64,000 bases of DNA from CAYQUO01 sp964420835 (GCA_964420835.1 CAYQUO010000016.1:9189-73188); one strand, 5' to 3'; shown: positions 8,039 through 17,045, counted from the stretch's first letter. Notes: generated by a model not told the origin, from the letters alone. Program-made: numbers and translations.

Positions 8039-9508
8039 ATGCACACAGATATAAATAATGGAATCACCATCGTTGGCTTGGGGCCTGGGAAGGCGGAAAA
8101 TTTGACTGTGGAAGCCTGGCAATGGTTGGAAGGAGTTGACAAGGTTTACCTGAGGACTTTGGAGCACCCTTCGGCGGCTGGCATCCCGCCGAATGTACAA
8201 AAGGTCTCCTTCGACGAGTTGTATAGAAAAAGCACAACACTCGAGGAGGTTTACAGGGAAATTGTTGAGACCATACTTACGCTAGGCAGACAGCCCGGGG
8301 GGGTTACTTTCGCAGTGCCAGGACACCCATTTATCGCCGAAGCCACCTGCGTTGAGATTGTAATGAAAGCCCGAAAGGCTGGCATCCCTGTGAGGATTAT
8401 TGAGGGCATCAGTTTGCTGGAGCCTGTTTGTAGAGCATTGGAGATCGACCCATTCCCGCAAATGGCAATTATCGATGCTTTGGAATTTAGCGGGTTTTGC
8501 CACCCCCCATTCCCGCCGTCACAGCCGGTGCTTGTAGCCCAAGTTTATTCGAATATGGTTGCCTCTGAGGTAAAACTTGTTCTAATGGCAGTGTACCCGG
8601 ATGATTATCGGGTAAGGCTTGTCCATTACGCCGGGACAGAGGAGCAGATCGTGGAAACACTGCCCTTGTATGAGGTGGATCGAAGCCCTCATATTGGCCT
8701 GCAGACTTGCCTTTACGTCCCACCGCTTGATCGTGAAACATCCTTTGAGGCATTTCAAGACCTGGTTGCACGCCTGCGTGCACCGGATGGCTGCACTTGG
8801 GACCGGGAGCAGACCCATCAAAGTTTGAGGAACTCACTTCTTGAGGAAACCTACGAGGTTTTAAGCGCCCTGGATGCAGGGGATATGCCGGGATTGCAGG
8901 AGGAACTTGGAGACCTGCTTCTTCAACTGGTGCTGCATGCGCAGATAGGTGTAGAGGAGGGAGAATTCTCCATGACCGATATTCTCGCGGGCATCCACCA
9001 AAAGATCGTTTACCGACACCCACACGTTTTTGCCAACAAGGAATTGGATGGACCTCATGCAATCCTGCGAAATTGGGAACAATTAAAGGCGGCTGAAAGA
9101 AAAGCCAGTGGAAAGGCGGAGCATGGCCTTCTGCATAGTGTGCCCAAGGCATTGCCTGCACTGGCTCAGGCCCAAGCTTATCAGGATCGGGCAGCCCGGG
9201 TTGGTTTTGACTGGAACGACATTACTCCTGTTTATAGAAAAGTGAAAGAGGAGTTGGCGGAAGTCCGGGAAGCCAAGACCAATTCTGAAAGGGAGGATGA
9301 GCTCGGGGATTTATTGTTCTCATTGGTGAACCTGGTCCGATGGCACAAGGCAGATGCCGAATCAGTGCTGAGAAAAACAAACGATCGTTTTTCCAGGCGC
9401 TTTGCATATGTGGAAGAGCGTGCCAGGGAAGCCGGTAAAAATTTGCATGACATGTCATTGGAAGAAATGGACGCGTTTTGGAACGAAGCAAAAACGAGGG
9501 GATTGTAA
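8039..9508 (+). CDS. mazG: Tetrapyrrole-methylase-like / MazG pyrophosphohydrolase fusion
   Basis: 489 residues with two parts. Residues 1 to about 225 resemble a tetrapyrrole (corrin/porphyrin) methylase: 'ITIVGLGPGKAENLTVEAW' and 'VTFAVPGHPFIAEATCVEI'. From about 235 there is a full double MazG: 'DLVARLRAPDGCTWDREQTHQSLRNSLLEETYEVLSALD', then 'EELGDLLLQLVLHAQI' with the EExxE...ExxD metal residues, and a second 'VKEELAEVREAK..EDELGDLLFSLVNL'. The layout is that of Bacillus YabN. MazG hydrolyses non-canonical NTPs to NMP + PPi; the methylase part's substrate is unknown. Confidence 0.92.
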   Translation: MHTDINNGITIVGLGPGKAENLTVEAWQWLEGVDKVYLRTLEHPSAAGIPPNVQKVSFDELYRKSTTLEEVYREIVETILTLGRQPGGVTFAVPGHPFIAEATCVEIVMKARKAGIPVRIIEGISLLEPVCRALEIDPFPQMAIIDALEFSGFCHPPFPPSQPVLVAQVYSNMVASEVKLVLMAVYPDDYRVRLVHYAGTEEQIVETLPLYEVDRSPHIGLQTCLYVPPLDRETSFEAFQDLVARLRAPDGCTWDREQTHQSLRNSLLEETYEVLSALDAGDMPGLQEELGDLLLQLVLHAQIGVEEGEFSMTDILAGIHQKIVYRHPHVFANKELDGPHAILRNWEQLKAAERKASGKAEHGLLHSVPKALPALAQAQAYQDRAARVGFDWNDITPVYRKVKEELAEVREAKTNSEREDELGDLLFSLVNLVRWHKADAESVLRKTNDRFSRRFAYVEERAREAGKNLHDMSLEEMDAFWNEAKTRGL

Positions 9509-9523
9509 CCGAGGAGCAGAAAG

Positions 9524-10231
9524 ATGAGACGGGCCGGGTTTATTCTCTTTTCCATTTGTCTTACCAGCCTGCTTGTCAGCATTCGTCGGTTCCCATTGTC
9601 TGAAAACCACATGATCATTGGTGAACCTATTTCCCTGTCCACCAGATTAATATACCCTTCTGCTGTTCATTTTGGGGAAAAAGCGAAGATATCACTTAAG
9701 GTGGAATTGATGGATAGTCTTCCTGGAGAGAAGACAACCGCCTTAGATCTTTTTTCCTCGCAATCCATTGACGATACAGATACCATGTCCAATACTCCGA
9801 TTTTCGCCGAAGCAAGGTTGGAATCTCCGAAAGATCAGGCATTTCCGGCCGGCTCAATTGTACAGACAATGGCCAGGGGTCACCCGGCGAATTTCTCCTG
9901 GACCTTGCAGCCTGCCAGACCGGGTGTGAGCAGAGGCCAATTGTGGGTCTATGTTGATGCAGGTCACACCGATTGGGATGCAACAACATTTACACCAGTT
10001 CTCGTGCATGATATTGAGGTCAATTCCCAGATGTTTTTGGGTTTTCCACCAAAAAAGGTCAGGCCATTCTTGATCCTGGGACTGCTCGCAGGTATGCTTG
10101 TAGCCTTTCTTCCAATCCGACATAAGATTGGTTCGAATAAAAGTGGCGAAAAACCCAAACCCACGATGAGCGACCAAAGTGATAGAAAGGGACATGGCGT
10201 ACCAGGAACGTCCAAGGATGTTCGCTCGTGA
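9524..10231 (+). CDS. Membrane-anchored protein of unknown function
   Basis: 235 residues, no family recognised. The N-terminus (about residues 5-20) is hydrophobic and could be a signal anchor. The middle (about 40-165) is a beta-rich, probably extracytoplasmic region. A clear membrane segment sits near residues 178-195 ('FLILGLLAGMLVAFLPI'), followed by a polar cytoplasmic tail. GAGGAGCAGAAAG precedes the ATG and the gene lies 15 bases after mazG, so the two are probably co-transcribed. It ends just before the ATP synthase promoter. Ordinary composition; not obviously transferred. Confidence 0.7.
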   Translation: MRRAGFILFSICLTSLLVSIRRFPLSENHMIIGEPISLSTRLIYPSAVHFGEKAKISLKVELMDSLPGEKTTALDLFSSQSIDDTDTMSNTPIFAEARLESPKDQAFPAGSIVQTMARGHPANFSWTLQPARPGVSRGQLWVYVDAGHTDWDATTFTPVLVHDIEVNSQMFLGFPPKKVRPFLILGLLAGMLVAFLPIRHKIGSNKSGEKPKPTMSDQSDRKGHGVPGTSKDVRS

Positions 10232-10243
10232 GGTGCTCATTTA

Positions 10244-10272
10244 TTGACCATATTTATTGCTTCTGATATAAT
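10244..10272 (+). promoter_or_regulatory. Consensus sigma-70 promoter of the ATP synthase cluster
   Basis: TTGACC (10244-10249), 17-base spacer, TATAAT (10267-10272). The first transcribed base should fall at about 10279-10281, i.e. on the ATG of atpZ at 10280. The same TTGACC-N17-TATAAT occurs before rpmH at 30339. Confidence 0.88.
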
Positions 10273-10279
10273 TTTTCGA

Positions 10280-10588
10280 ATGTCAGAAAAAAAAACCGGC
10301 GGGGTTGATCAAAAACCGGCGATCCTAAATCTGGGTGTCGCATTTGTCCTTGGCAAGGTTGGTTGCCTGACCCTGATCATCATTATCGCAGCAATTATGG
10401 CAGGAATGTGGCTGGATCAACAATTTCAAACCAAATCAATTTTTACGTTTTCCCTGGTGGTACTGAGCATTCCATTATCCATTGCGGCCATGTTGGGAGT
10501 GGTTCGTTCTGGTTTAAAAAGGTTATTGGCCCAGGGACCAACTGAAAAGATCCACAAGGAGGAACCTGGTATTGGAAACTCCAACTAA
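10280..10588 (+). CDS. atpZ: AtpZ/AtpI-type ATP synthase accessory protein
   Basis: A 102-residue protein with two membrane segments ('VGCLTLIIIIAAIMAGMWLDQQF' and 'FTFSLVVLSIPLSIAAMLGVV'), the pattern of the small AtpZ/AtpI proteins that help assemble the c-ring or import Mg. The ATG at 10280 is chosen because an upstream in-frame TTG at 10244 lies inside the -35 box of the promoter and cannot be translated from it. No Shine-Dalgarno exists, so translation probably starts on a leaderless mRNA. Its 3' end overlaps atpB. Confidence 0.8.
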   Translation: MSEKKTGGVDQKPAILNLGVAFVLGKVGCLTLIIIIAAIMAGMWLDQQFQTKSIFTFSLVVLSIPLSIAAMLGVVRSGLKRLLAQGPTEKIHKEEPGIGNSN

Positions 10589-11567
10589 ACGAAAATGGAG
10601 ATGGGGCAAGAATCGCTGGATTGTCCTGTTTTTCATCATCCTCGGGGTGATCGGTGTCAGATACTTTCCACCGGTAAAACCGCATATTCAAGTCGTTTCT
10701 GAAAAGATCTTTGACACTCCCATTGTTACCCTGCCAGTTATTGGAGATCTCTATTTATCCAATACCATGACCGCCATGATCGTGGTGGATATCCTCTTGA
10801 TTTTGATCATCATTGCCGTTCAAAAGGCAATTAAAAGCGGGAGTTTAATGCCGAAGGGAATTCCCGGTTTGATCACCTATGTATTTGAGACCCTCTATAA
10901 CCTGACCGAATCGTCTGCCGGTGTCAGATGGGCAAAGGTTATTTTTCCCTACTTCTCGATTGTTATGCTGGTCGTGTTACTTGCGAATCTGACCAAGTTG
11001 CTGCCGGGGTATGAATCGATTGGCTTGTTACACTCATCTGAACATGGATCGGCAGTAAGGGAAATCATTCCGGGTGTCTTTTCCCTGGTGAAGGGCGAAG
11101 TTCAGCCTGGAGAAGGATATAACCTGGTCGGGTTTTTCCGAGGGATGCCAACCGATCTAAACTTTACGGTCGCCCTGGCAATTTTTTCTGTTGTTATGAC
11201 CCAGGTTATTGGAGTGAAAGCCCACGGGTTCCCTTACTTTAAAAAGTTCTTTAATCCGACCACCATCTTTTCAAAACCCGGTTTGGGGGCCATTGATTTT
11301 TTTGTGAGCATATTGGAGCTCATTTCAGAAATGGCCAAGGTCCTCTCGTTTTCATTCCGTTTATTTGGGAATATGTTTGCCGGATTCGTTCTTCTGGTAT
11401 TGATCGGTTCTTTAATACCGGTGTTCGCACAATCTGGGATTTTGCTGTTTGAATTCTTCATTGGGCTGATCCAGGCATTTGTATTCGGCATGCTGACGAT
11501 GGTATTCATGGCTCAAGCCACCCAGGGACATGACGGGCAGGATCATGCAAATGGTGAAACATCATAA
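10572..11567 (+). CDS. atpB: ATP synthase F0 subunit a
   Basis: This is the membrane stator that forms the proton half-channels. 331 residues with multiple hydrophobic helices. The essential region is clear: 'EMAKVLSFSFRLFGNMFAGFVLL' contains the conserved Arg (SFRLFGNM), and 'FIGLIQAFVFGMLTMVFMAQA' is the last helix. The start is TTG 10572: a perfect AAGGAGG lies nine bases upstream and the start overlaps atpZ by 17 bases. Between helices 2 and 3 is a long loop (about residues 150-190), as in many F0 a-subunits. Confidence 0.95.
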   Translation: METPTKRKWRWGKNRWIVLFFIILGVIGVRYFPPVKPHIQVVSEKIFDTPIVTLPVIGDLYLSNTMTAMIVVDILLILIIIAVQKAIKSGSLMPKGIPGLITYVFETLYNLTESSAGVRWAKVIFPYFSIVMLVVLLANLTKLLPGYESIGLLHSSEHGSAVREIIPGVFSLVKGEVQPGEGYNLVGFFRGMPTDLNFTVALAIFSVVMTQVIGVKAHGFPYFKKFFNPTTIFSKPGLGAIDFFVSILELISEMAKVLSFSFRLFGNMFAGFVLLVLIGSLIPVFAQSGILLFEFFIGLIQAFVFGMLTMVFMAQATQGHDGQDHANGETS

Positions 11568-11594
11568 ATACTGGAACTTCGGAGGTTTGTTCGC

Positions 11595-11831
11595 ATGACA
11601 GGAGACATTGTACAGGCAGCTAAATTTATCGGCGCAGGTCTTGCCATGGTTGGGGCGTTTGGTGCAGGAATCGGCATTGGCCTTATTGGCCTTGGCGCTT
11701 TAGGCGGGATGGCAAGGAATCCGGATACCTACGGTAACCTGCTTACCAGCATGATCCTTGGCATTGCATTTACGGAAGCGATTGCTATTTACTGCCTGGT
11801 AATCGCATTCCTGATGCTTTTTGTCCTCTAG
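11595..11831 (+). CDS. atpE: ATP synthase F0 subunit c
   Basis: The c-ring proteolipid. 78 residues, two helices. The first is glycine-rich ('GAFGAGIGIGLIGLGALGGMARNPD'); the second carries the ion-binding Glu ('FTEAIAIYCLVIAFLML'). The residue after Glu is Ala, and the Gln expected in helix 1 of sodium-type rings is absent, so proton coupling is predicted. GGAGG precedes the ATG. It sits between atpB and the atpF fusion gene. Confidence 0.95.
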   Translation: MTGDIVQAAKFIGAGLAMVGAFGAGIGIGLIGLGALGGMARNPDTYGNLLTSMILGIAFTEAIAIYCLVIAFLMLFVL

Positions 11832-11858
11832 TTAGCGATAGAACTCAGGAGGATCGCT

Positions 11859-12599
11859 TTGGAAGGTCTTGGAATTAGTCTGGGATATTTGCTTGTACAA
11901 CTGATCAATTTCGCGATCATGTTTGTTGTTCTGAACGCCTGGGTGGTAAAACCCATAATGCGGATGTTGAATAAGCGTCGTGAAGTGGTTGCGCAAGGGA
12001 TAGAAGATGCCCGTGTCGCCGCCGAGGCACGGGCAAACGCAGAACGCGATGCGGAAAAGGTCCTCAAGGAAGCTCAGGAGAAGGCCGGGTTGATGATCAA
12101 GGAAGCTCAGGAGAGGGCTTCTGTTGCGGCGAGGGAAATTACCGCAGCCGCGGAGGCGGAAACAGCAAAAAACCGGGAAGTTGCTTTGGCCGAGTTGGAG
12201 GAAGAACGGAACAGGATGCTGACAGACCTGCGCGGCCAAATCGTTACGCTGTCCATTGCTGCAGCACAAAAATTGATCGGAGAGAACCTGGATGAGAAAC
12301 GGCAAAGGGTATTACTGGATGAATTTTTCTCCGGGGTTAAGAATGGCAAGGTGGTCGTCCTCGAAGGGGAGATCCCTTCGACTCCGTCGATCGATGTCAT
12401 CAGTGCCCTTCCATTAACCAGCGCTGAGCAGGAGTCGATTCGCAAGGAAGTCGTCAGCAGGATGACGAAAGGCAATCCCAAAATAGAATTTCGAGTGGAT
12501 ACCGCCATACTTGGCGGGTTGATCATTCGGGCAGGCGATCGAGTGATGGATGGGTCTATCGCCGGACAATTGGAAGCCTTGCGCCAAAACCTAAAATAA
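11859..12599 (+). CDS. atpF: ATP synthase F0 subunit b fused to the C-terminal domain of subunit delta
   Basis: 246 residues, against about 160 for normal subunit b. Residues 1-30 form the membrane anchor, and about 35-165 are the long charged coiled-coil stalk ending in 'AAAQKLIGENLDEKRQRVLLDEF'. Residues about 180-246 ('SALPLTSAEQESIRKEV' to 'GGLIIRAGDRVMDGSIAGQLEALRQNL') match the C-terminal domain of delta/OSCP. The six-helix N-terminal domain of delta is not seen. The start is TTG, with AGGAGG upstream. No atpA, atpG, atpD or atpC follows; murE is next. Confidence 0.9.
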   Translation: MEGLGISLGYLLVQLINFAIMFVVLNAWVVKPIMRMLNKRREVVAQGIEDARVAAEARANAERDAEKVLKEAQEKAGLMIKEAQERASVAAREITAAAEAETAKNREVALAELEEERNRMLTDLRGQIVTLSIAAAQKLIGENLDEKRQRVLLDEFFSGVKNGKVVVLEGEIPSTPSIDVISALPLTSAEQESIRKEVVSRMTKGNPKIEFRVDTAILGGLIIRAGDRVMDGSIAGQLEALRQNLK

Positions 12600-12687
12600 T
12601 TATTGGTGCTTTGATACTCAGGCTTTGGCAGGCACAGGCAGGGCATGCCATGGCTTGTCTTTTACCTGCTATGGGGTAAATTGTGCC

Positions 12688-14286
12688 ATGGTTAAAAAAG
12701 ATGCAACTGAACTCTTGAAGGACCTGCCCCTGCGGGTGGAAATCTCAGGGGAACTCCCTACTAACACGGTAAGTGATGTTGTGTTTGATTCCCGGCAGGT
12801 TGTTCCCCAATGTATTTTTGTCGCCGTACAAGGGGGCAATGTTGACGGCCATGATTACATCATGGAGGCTGTTCGGAGAGGGGCCAAAGTGATTGTTGGG
12901 ACAAAACCGGCGCCGCAGGGGCTTTCCACTGCTTATATTAGGGTTGATAATTCCCGTGAAGCCTTGGCGTATCTTTCTGCTGCCTTGTTTGGTCATCCGG
13001 CCCGCGACCTGACTGTTATTGGGGTTACCGGTACGGATGGAAAAACCACGACCTGTAACCTGCTTTATCAGATATTGATCCAAGCGGGATTTCGCGCCGG
13101 AATGGTCACATCTGTCAATGCTGTATTGGGGGACGAAGTTGTGGATACGGGGTATCATGTAACCACACCCGAGGCTCCCGACATACAAAAATACCTCTAC
13201 CGCATGAAAGAAGATGGCTTAACCCATGTTGTCCTGGAGGCGACATCCCATGGATTGGCCCAACACCGTTTAACTGGATGTGAATTCGATATTGGCATTG
13301 TGACAAACATCACCCATGAGCACCTCGATTACCACGGAAATTATGAATCATATCGTAATGCCAAGGCAATCCTGTTCTCCAACCTGCTGGAAACTGCGAC
13401 GAAACCGGCCGGAAACATTCGAATGGCTGTTCTCAACAGGGATGATAGGTCCTATCCCTATTTGCATGAGGGAATACCGGCGAGACAGGTCTGTTATGGA
13501 TTGAAGCCCGGTGCGGATGTTTGGGCCAGGGACGTTCAACACAAACCAGCCGGAATATCCTTTATGGCTGTTGGAGATGATTTCCAATTGCAATTATCAA
13601 GCCCGCTGGTGGGTTTATTCAATGTTGCGAACATTCTGGCTGCATTTACAGCCGCCGTAAAAGGCCTGCAGGTTGATCCCACAGTGGCCGGAATGGGAGT
13701 GGCATCCCTAAAAGGTGTTTCGGGGCGGATGGAATCGATCGATATGGGACAACGTTTTTCCGCGATCGTCGATTTTGCCCACACACCCAATGCTCTGCAG
13801 CGAGCCCTTGAAACAGCCCGGGAATTGACCGCCGGACGGGTGATCGCGGTATTCGGGTCCGCAGGATTGCGCGATCGGCAAAAGCGAAAATTAATGAGCG
13901 CTGTTTCTGCCAAACTGGCTGATATTACGGTGATTACAGCGGAGGATCCCAGGACTGAAAAGTTGGAGCATATCCTGATGGAGATGGAGACGGAAGCGGT
14001 AAAACACGGCGCTTCGCTCGGTGAAGATCTTTTTTGTATCCCTGATCGTGGCAGGGCCATCCGGTTTGCAGTCGGTTGTGCGAATCCCGCTGACCTTGTT
14101 TTGGTGTGCGGAAAAGGCCATGAACAATCAATGTGTTTTGGAGAAGTTGAATTTCCCTGGGATGACCGCGTAGCCTTAAAGGCTGCCTTGGCCGATCTGC
14201 TTGGGAAGGAAGGACCTGCCATGCCATATCTTCCAACATCCGGGCAAAACAATATACAAACCAATCTGATGGATTTGGCAATGTAG
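12688..14286 (+). CDS. murE: UDP-N-acetylmuramyl-tripeptide synthetase (MurE family)
   Basis: It adds the third amino acid to UDP-MurNAc-L-Ala-D-Glu in peptidoglycan synthesis. 532 residues from ATG 12688. Visible: 'FDSRQV' in the UDP-binding domain, P-loop 'GVTGTDGKTTT', 'TSHGLAQHRL', 'NITHEHLDYH', and the C-terminal 'GKGHEQ'. The amino-acid-specificity motif is 'AEDPRTE', not the exact DNPR of meso-DAP enzymes, so the substrate cannot be read off; ornithine or DAP are both possible. A TTG 63 bases upstream is in frame but has no ribosome-binding site. It stands alone without murF or mraY. Confidence 0.9.
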   Translation: MVKKDATELLKDLPLRVEISGELPTNTVSDVVFDSRQVVPQCIFVAVQGGNVDGHDYIMEAVRRGAKVIVGTKPAPQGLSTAYIRVDNSREALAYLSAALFGHPARDLTVIGVTGTDGKTTTCNLLYQILIQAGFRAGMVTSVNAVLGDEVVDTGYHVTTPEAPDIQKYLYRMKEDGLTHVVLEATSHGLAQHRLTGCEFDIGIVTNITHEHLDYHGNYESYRNAKAILFSNLLETATKPAGNIRMAVLNRDDRSYPYLHEGIPARQVCYGLKPGADVWARDVQHKPAGISFMAVGDDFQLQLSSPLVGLFNVANILAAFTAAVKGLQVDPTVAGMGVASLKGVSGRMESIDMGQRFSAIVDFAHTPNALQRALETARELTAGRVIAVFGSAGLRDRQKRKLMSAVSAKLADITVITAEDPRTEKLEHILMEMETEAVKHGASLGEDLFCIPDRGRAIRFAVGCANPADLVLVCGKGHEQSMCFGEVEFPWDDRVALKAALADLLGKEGPAMPYLPTSGQNNIQTNLMDLAM

Positions 14287-14314
14287 CCTTTTTTGGCGGA
14301 TATCATGATTAATT

Positions 14315-14342
14315 AAGAGGTATGCCATGCGGCATACCTCTT
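14315..14342. terminator. Bidirectional terminator between murE and pnp
   Basis: A perfect 12-bp stem (14315-14326 with 14331-14342, loop ATGC). On the plus strand it runs into TTTGTTG; on the minus strand into TTAATT. It lies between two convergent genes and can serve both. Confidence 0.8.
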
Positions 14343-14374
14343 TGTTGATCTTTGTGAATCGATTGGAGGTTTCT

Positions 14375-16624
14375 TTAATTCCGCCTGGAACGATTTCCGG
14401 CTCCCCGATTGGTACCGCCGATGTGTCCACCACCCCGGGAGGGTCTGTTTCCTCCCCCTGGTCTTCCTCCAAAACGGTTGCTGTTGTTGCCGCCTCTTCG
14501 GTCACGCTCCAGGGCTTCTTCGGCGGTCCAGCCCTCCAATACTGCTTGGCGCGAAAGCCTGATCTTGCCGTTCTCATCGATATTGATGACCATGACTGTG
14601 ATTTCGTCGCCCACACGGACAACGTCTTCGACTTTTTCAACCCGTTCGCTGTCCAATTGGGAAATATGAACCATGCCGTCAATATTTGGAAGGATCTCAA
14701 CAAAAGCTCCAAAATCGGCGATTCGGACTACCTTTCCTGTATAGATGCGTCCTACCTGGGCGGATTCTGTCAGGGCAAGGATACGTTCGCGCGCCCTGTT
14801 TTCGCTATCTTTGCTTGTGGCTGCAATGAAAACTGTTCCATCATCTTCAATGTCGATACGAGTATCTGTTTCCTCTTGCAGAGCCCGGATCATTTTCCCG
14901 CCGGGGCCGATGATGGCGCCGATTTTGTCAATTGGAACCTTTAGGCTGGTGACCCGGGGTACGTGAGGTTTTAATTCGGGATTGGGCGCCGGGATGACAG
15001 AAAGCATACTGTCAAGGATCTGCAGGCGGGCCTTTTTTGCCTGTTCCAAAGCCTCGGACATGATTTGCGAGGTAATTCCCTTGATCTTGATGTCCATCTG
15101 CAGGGCTGTAATCCCCTTGTCAGTGCCAGCCACTTTGAAATCCATGTCACCGAAGTGATCTTCGGCCCCTTGAATATCAGTCAGGATGCAATATCGATCG
15201 CCATCCGAGATCAACCCCATGGCCACACCGGCAACTGGAGCCCTGATGGGTACGCCGGTATCCATTAGTGCCAGCGTTGAGCCACAAACGGAGGCCATGG
15301 AGGAGGAACCATTTGAAGACAGTACCTCGCTAACAAGACGCAGAGTGTAGGGAAACTCATCCTCAGGGGGTATAACAGGCTCCAGAGCGCGTTCGGCTAG
15401 TGCCCCGTGGCCGATCTCGCGCCGCGAATTCCCGCGGAGCATCTTCACTTCACCCGTACAGAATGGTGGAAAATTGTAGTGGTGAATATAGCGTTTGGTT
15501 TCGGTCGGCGTAAGATTATCCAGCTCCTGTGCTTCGCGAGGTGTGCCAAGGGTTGCCAGGGTGAGTACCTGTGTTTCTCCCCGGGTGAATAACCCAGAAC
15601 CATGTGCACGGGGGCTAAAGCCGACCTCGCACCAGATCGGTCTGACCTCATCCAATGAACGGCCATCGGGGCGCATGTGTTGTATGAGAATGCGATCCCG
15701 AACAACCTTCTGATATGCGGCGTGAAAGGCCTCTTTAACGTCGGCTGCTTTTTCCACGTCATCTTCGCCGGCTGATAATTTGACCGTCTGCTCCTCAAGT
15801 TCATCGATTGCTGTGTTGAGTTCAGCTTTCGATTGAGGTGAATCCAACAGTTGGGTAATCCGATCTTTAACCTGTTCGTATATTTGTTCTGACAGGGTTG
15901 TGTCAACTTTTTGGACGATGGTTTCACGCTTTGGCTTCCCTGCAACGGCCCTCAGCTGTTCCTGGGCTTCGATCAATGGTTGAATTGCCTGGTGACCGAA
16001 GAGCAGAGCCTTGACCATGTCATCCTCTGAAATTTCTTCGGCCCCACACTCAACCATTAGAATTGCATCCTTTGTGCCGGCAATCCTGAGATCAAGATTA
16101 GATTCTTCCATCTGGGAAAATGTGGGGTTGATCACCAAATTCCCATTAAGTCTGCCAATACGCACAGCTCCCACCGGGCCATCCCAGGGAATGTCCGAGA
16201 TCATTAATGCACAGGAAGCCGCATTAATGGCGAGGATGTCCAATGGGTTTTCTCGATCGGCTGAAAGAGAGTATAGGATTACCTGGACCTCGTTGCGCAT
16301 TTCCTGATTAAACAGGGGGCGCAGGGGGCGATCGGTTAAGCGCGCTGTCAGGACGGCATCCGTTCCGGGCCGACCTTCCCGCCGGAAAAAGGAACCGGGG
16401 ATTCTTCCTCCTGCGTACAAACGTTCCTCATATTCCACCGTCAGGGGGAAGAAGTCTATTCCTTCGCGGGTGGTATTACTCATTGTGGCAGCTGCAAACA
16501 CGACAGAGTCGCCGAGGCGGACGGTCACCGCTCCTCCTGCCTGCCCGGCAAGTTTTCCAGTTTCGAAAATGACCGAATTACCGCCAACATTGGCGGTGAA
16601 CTGCTTATTGATTGGTTTTTCCAT
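14375..16624 (-). CDS. pnp: Polyribonucleotide nucleotidyltransferase (PNPase)
   Basis: A phosphorolytic 3'-5' exoribonuclease. 749 residues: first RNase PH domain, linking helical domain, second RNase PH domain ('GRSLDEVRPIWCEVGFSPRAHGSGLFTRGETQVL', 'DHFGDMDFKVAGTDKGITALQMDIK'), KH domain ('IGAIIGPGGKMIRALQEET') and S1 domain ('GRIYTGKVVRIADFGAFVEILPNIDGMVHISQL'). The last 45 or so residues are an Arg/Gly-rich tail with RGG-like repeats, possibly extra RNA binding. The start is ATG 16624, with AAAGAGGG upstream. It follows rpsO. Confidence 0.96.
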   Translation of the reverse strand: MEKPINKQFTANVGGNSVIFETGKLAGQAGGAVTVRLGDSVVFAAATMSNTTREGIDFFPLTVEYEERLYAGGRIPGSFFRREGRPGTDAVLTARLTDRPLRPLFNQEMRNEVQVILYSLSADRENPLDILAINAASCALMISDIPWDGPVGAVRIGRLNGNLVINPTFSQMEESNLDLRIAGTKDAILMVECGAEEISEDDMVKALLFGHQAIQPLIEAQEQLRAVAGKPKRETIVQKVDTTLSEQIYEQVKDRITQLLDSPQSKAELNTAIDELEEQTVKLSAGEDDVEKAADVKEAFHAAYQKVVRDRILIQHMRPDGRSLDEVRPIWCEVGFSPRAHGSGLFTRGETQVLTLATLGTPREAQELDNLTPTETKRYIHHYNFPPFCTGEVKMLRGNSRREIGHGALAERALEPVIPPEDEFPYTLRLVSEVLSSNGSSSMASVCGSTLALMDTGVPIRAPVAGVAMGLISDGDRYCILTDIQGAEDHFGDMDFKVAGTDKGITALQMDIKIKGITSQIMSEALEQAKKARLQILDSMLSVIPAPNPELKPHVPRVTSLKVPIDKIGAIIGPGGKMIRALQEETDTRIDIEDDGTVFIAATSKDSENRARERILALTESAQVGRIYTGKVVRIADFGAFVEILPNIDGMVHISQLDSERVEKVEDVVRVGDEITVMVINIDENGKIRLSRQAVLEGWTAEEALERDRRGGNNSNRFGGRPGGGNRPSRGGGHIGGTNRGAGNRSRRN

Positions 16625-16735
16625 TTTTATTATCCCTCTTTGTATTTCCACCATGTTAGGGACTGAGAGCAGCCTGCGATATCATCACAGGATCCTTTCA
16701 ATTCCCAACTGGCGAAAACACAATAGTCAAAATTT

Positions 16736-16764
16736 AGTGGATCGAACATTAGGTCCGATCCACT
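16736..16764 (-). promoter_or_regulatory. Hairpin between rpsO and pnp
   Basis: A perfect 9-bp stem (16736-16744 with 16756-16764) with an 11-base loop. On the minus-strand transcript it follows the rpsO stop and is followed by AAATTTTGAC, a weak T-run. In E. coli a hairpin at this position is an RNase III site that controls pnp; this one may be similar or an attenuator. Confidence 0.5.
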
Positions 16765-16778
16765 GCAGGTGTTCTTTC

Positions 16779-17045
16779 TTATTTTTGGCGCAGGCTTAAT
16801 TTTTCGCTGATCGAAACGTAGCGGGGGAAATCCTTGCGCCTCAGGTATGCCAGCAAACGTCTTCGCTGGCCAACGAGTTTCAATAACCCTCGTCGGGATG
16901 ATTCATCATGCTTATTCGCCCGCAAATGTTCAGTTAATTGGAGAATACGTTTTGTGAGGATCGCAATTTGAACTTCGGGCGAACCAGTGTCACTCTCGTG
17001 AATCTTGTAGGTTTCAATGATCTGATTCTTATCTTCTTTCTTCAT
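16779..17045 (-). CDS. rpsO: Small-subunit ribosomal protein S15
   Basis: A primary 16S-binding protein. 88 residues: 'HESDTGSPEVQIAILTKRILQLTEHLRANKHDESSRRGLLKLVGQRRRLLAYLRRKDFPRYVSISEKLSLRQ' is a full S15 match. The rpsO-pnp order is conserved across bacteria. An extended -10 promoter and a GC-rich leader lie upstream. Confidence 0.97.
   Translation of the reverse strand: MKKEDKNQIIETYKIHESDTGSPEVQIAILTKRILQLTEHLRANKHDESSRRGLLKLVGQRRRLLAYLRRKDFPRYVSISEKLSLRQK

Noticed and set aside
10244..10282. TTG 10244 as start of atpZ
   Set aside because: This TTG is the first half of the -35 box. Translation cannot start upstream of the transcript.
13536..14306. Minus-strand frame of 256 codons within murE
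   Set aside because: Antisense shadow of murE; low-complexity Ser/Arg-rich translation with no domain.
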